DNA from: Lysobacter oculi
Lineage (GTDB): Bacteria; Pseudomonadota; Gammaproteobacteria; Xanthomonadales; Xanthomonadaceae
Assembly (NCBI RefSeq): GCF_003293695.1
Contig: NZ_CP029556.1
Coordinates: forward strand, 2,304,001 to 2,368,000
DNA: 64,000 bases
Direction of reading: 5' to 3'
A program made the position numbers and the translations under genes. Each line of letters opens with the position of its first letter. Positions within the stretch are counted from its first letter, which is position 1. The notes beneath the pieces are model-generated. The model had not been told where the DNA came from and ran no database searches. It worked only from the letters and a program-made list of their open reading frames with translations. Below, piece by piece: positions 62,848-64,000 of the stretch.

Positions 62848-64000
62848 ATGAATCCCAATCCCTTCGCCGTCGCGCTCGCGCTCGCCATGACCCTGACCAA
62901 CGCCCAGGCCGCCCAGACACCCACCCCGCCCGACGTGGCCAAGAAGCCGCATGTCGTCAAGGCCCCGCACGGCGCCGAGCGCAACGACGAGTACTACTGG
63001 CTGCGCGACGACAAGCGCGAGGACAAGGCGATGCTCGACTACCTGAAAGCCGAGAACGCCTACGCCGATGCCTACATGGCACCGCTCAAGCCGCTGGAAG
63101 ACCGGATCTACAACGAGATCGTCGCGCGCATCAAGCAGGACGACAGCTCGGTGCCGTACCGCGACCGCGGCTGGTGGTACTACTCGCGCTTCGAGCAGGG
63201 CAAGGACTACCCGATCCACGCGCGCCGCAAGGATGGCGCGGGCGTCGATGCGGTGGCGATCCAGGCCGCCAACAACGCCGGTGATTTCAAGGGCGAGGAC
63301 GTGCTGTTCGACGTCAACGCGATGGCCGCCGGCAAGGACTACTACGCCATCAGCGGCCGCAGCGTCAGCCAGGACAACAACTGGGTGGTCTATGGCGATG
63401 ACACCAACGGCCGCCGCCAGTACACGCTGCACGTCAAGAACCTGAAGACCGGCGAGACGCTGCCGGAGGCGATCCCCGGCACCGCCGGCTACGGCGTCTG
63501 GGCCGACGACAACAAGACCTTCTTCTACATCGAGAACGACCCCAAGACCCTGCTGACCAAGCGGGTGAAGAAGCACGTGGTCGGCACCGACCCCAAGGAC
63601 GACCCGGTGGTGTACGAGGAGAAGGACGACACCTTCTACATGGGCCTCGGCCGTACCCGCGACGACAAGTACATCACCATCGTGCTCGACAGCACGGTGT
63701 CGAACGAGCAGTGGTACACGCCGGCCGCCGCGCCGGGCGGATTCAAGCTGCTGGCCAAGCGCGAGCGCGACCTTGAATACGATGCCGACCACTTCGGCGG
63801 GCGCTGGGTCATCCGCACCAACGCCGACAAGGCGACCAACTTCAAGATCGTCACCGCGCCGACCGATGCCGCCTCGCGCACCGAATGGAAGGACTGGATC
63901 GCGCACGACCCGCAGGTGTTCATCGAAGGCATCGAGCTGTTCGACGGCTTCAGCGCGGTGGCCGAGCGTTCCGGTGGCCTGGAGCGTGTGCGCATCCTGC
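62848..64000 (+). CDS. ptrB: Oligopeptidase B-like S9 peptidase, 3' end outside the window
   Basis: 384 codons to the window edge with no stop. A signal peptide (FAVALALAMTLTNAQAA) is followed by the oligopeptidase B N-terminus (APHGAERNDEYYWLRDDKRE) and propeller blades with YYSRFEQGKDYPIHARRK. The catalytic hydrolase domain must lie beyond the window. Oligopeptidase B cuts after basic residues; export is unusual compared with the cytosolic E. coli enzyme but common in this order. Related to the S9 peptidase just upstream. Confidence 0.9.
   Translation, partial: MNPNPFAVALALAMTLTNAQAAQTPTPPDVAKKPHVVKAPHGAERNDEYYWLRDDKREDKAMLDYLKAENAYADAYMAPLKPLEDRIYNEIVARIKQDDSSVPYRDRGWWYYSRFEQGKDYPIHARRKDGAGVDAVAIQAANNAGDFKGEDVLFDVNAMAAGKDYYAISGRSVSQDNNWVVYGDDTNGRRQYTLHVKNLKTGETLPEAIPGTAGYGVWADDNKTFFYIENDPKTLLTKRVKKHVVGTDPKDDPVVYEEKDDTFYMGLGRTRDDKYITIVLDSTVSNEQWYTPAAAPGGFKLLAKRERDLEYDADHFGGRWVIRTNADKATNFKIVTAPTDAASRTEWKDWIAHDPQVFIEGIELFDGFSAVAERSGGLERVRIL

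Overview
The window is a high-GC chromosomal segment. Its gene content and order point to a gammaproteobacterium of the Lysobacterales (Xanthomonadaceae/Lysobacteraceae): rho / trxA / rhlB, ftsE-ftsX-rpoH, tsaC-ohr-topA-smg-dprA next to def-fmt-rsmB, and rpoD followed by tRNA-Ile. No genus can be named from the sequence alone. Nearly all of it is ordinary core genome; one segment of about 11.7 kb is clearly accessory.

Layout. 1-2790: the end of an ankyrin-repeat protein and a secreted TonB-C-like protein. 2864-6915: rho and trxA face rhlB. 6981-11182: ftsE-ftsX, a two-receiver response regulator and ung overlap end to end, followed by rpoH, which has a near-perfect CIRCE (HrcA) palindrome over its promoter. 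11255-15348: priA, a 430-bp gap carrying two opposed perfect DnaA boxes, then a membrane-anchored sigma-region-4-like protein with a DUF3106 partner. 15349-23611: small envelope and housekeeping genes (DUF4286, DUF3667, MATE pump, SppA, an SDR, two DUF4124 proteins, TsaC, Ohr). 23694-34964: topA, three GYF-domain paralogues, smg, dprA, a LysM protein, and the divergent def-fmt-rsmB operon. 34987-42168: envelope glycosyltransferases, two bacterial PH-domain membrane proteins, a lipid A-type acyltransferase and dtd. 42232-44254: rpoD and tRNA-Ile(CAT).

The stretch 44255-55989 is the standout. It begins at the 3' end of tRNA-Ile and ends at a 27-bp repeat of that tRNA 3' end (26 of 27 identical) just before ddpX. 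This is the signature of an element integrated at a tRNA gene, yet no recombinase remains. It carries an ECF sigma factor and ChrR-type zinc anti-sigma factor, a decayed conserved gene, and a tightly overlapping operon: acyl desaturase, FAD-dependent oxidase, DUF1365, CFA-type methyltransferase, DUF2878, DUF1295, a second CFA-type methyltransferase, lipocalin lipoprotein and DNA photolyase. By analogy with sigmaE-ChrR systems, this should be a singlet-oxygen/light response that remodels membrane fatty acids and repairs DNA. A shared promoter-like element (GCATCC-N16-CGTA) lies before both the sigma gene and the desaturase operon.

56019-64000: ddpX, a carboxylesterase, a LytTR regulator, hemC, a WYL regulator, a small membrane protein, and two successive S9 peptidases, the second cut by the window end. 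At least seven reading-frame breaks in otherwise well-conserved genes (ankyrin, rhlB, phr, LytTR, S9 peptidase) look like indel errors in the assembly rather than true pseudogenes; raw reads would decide.
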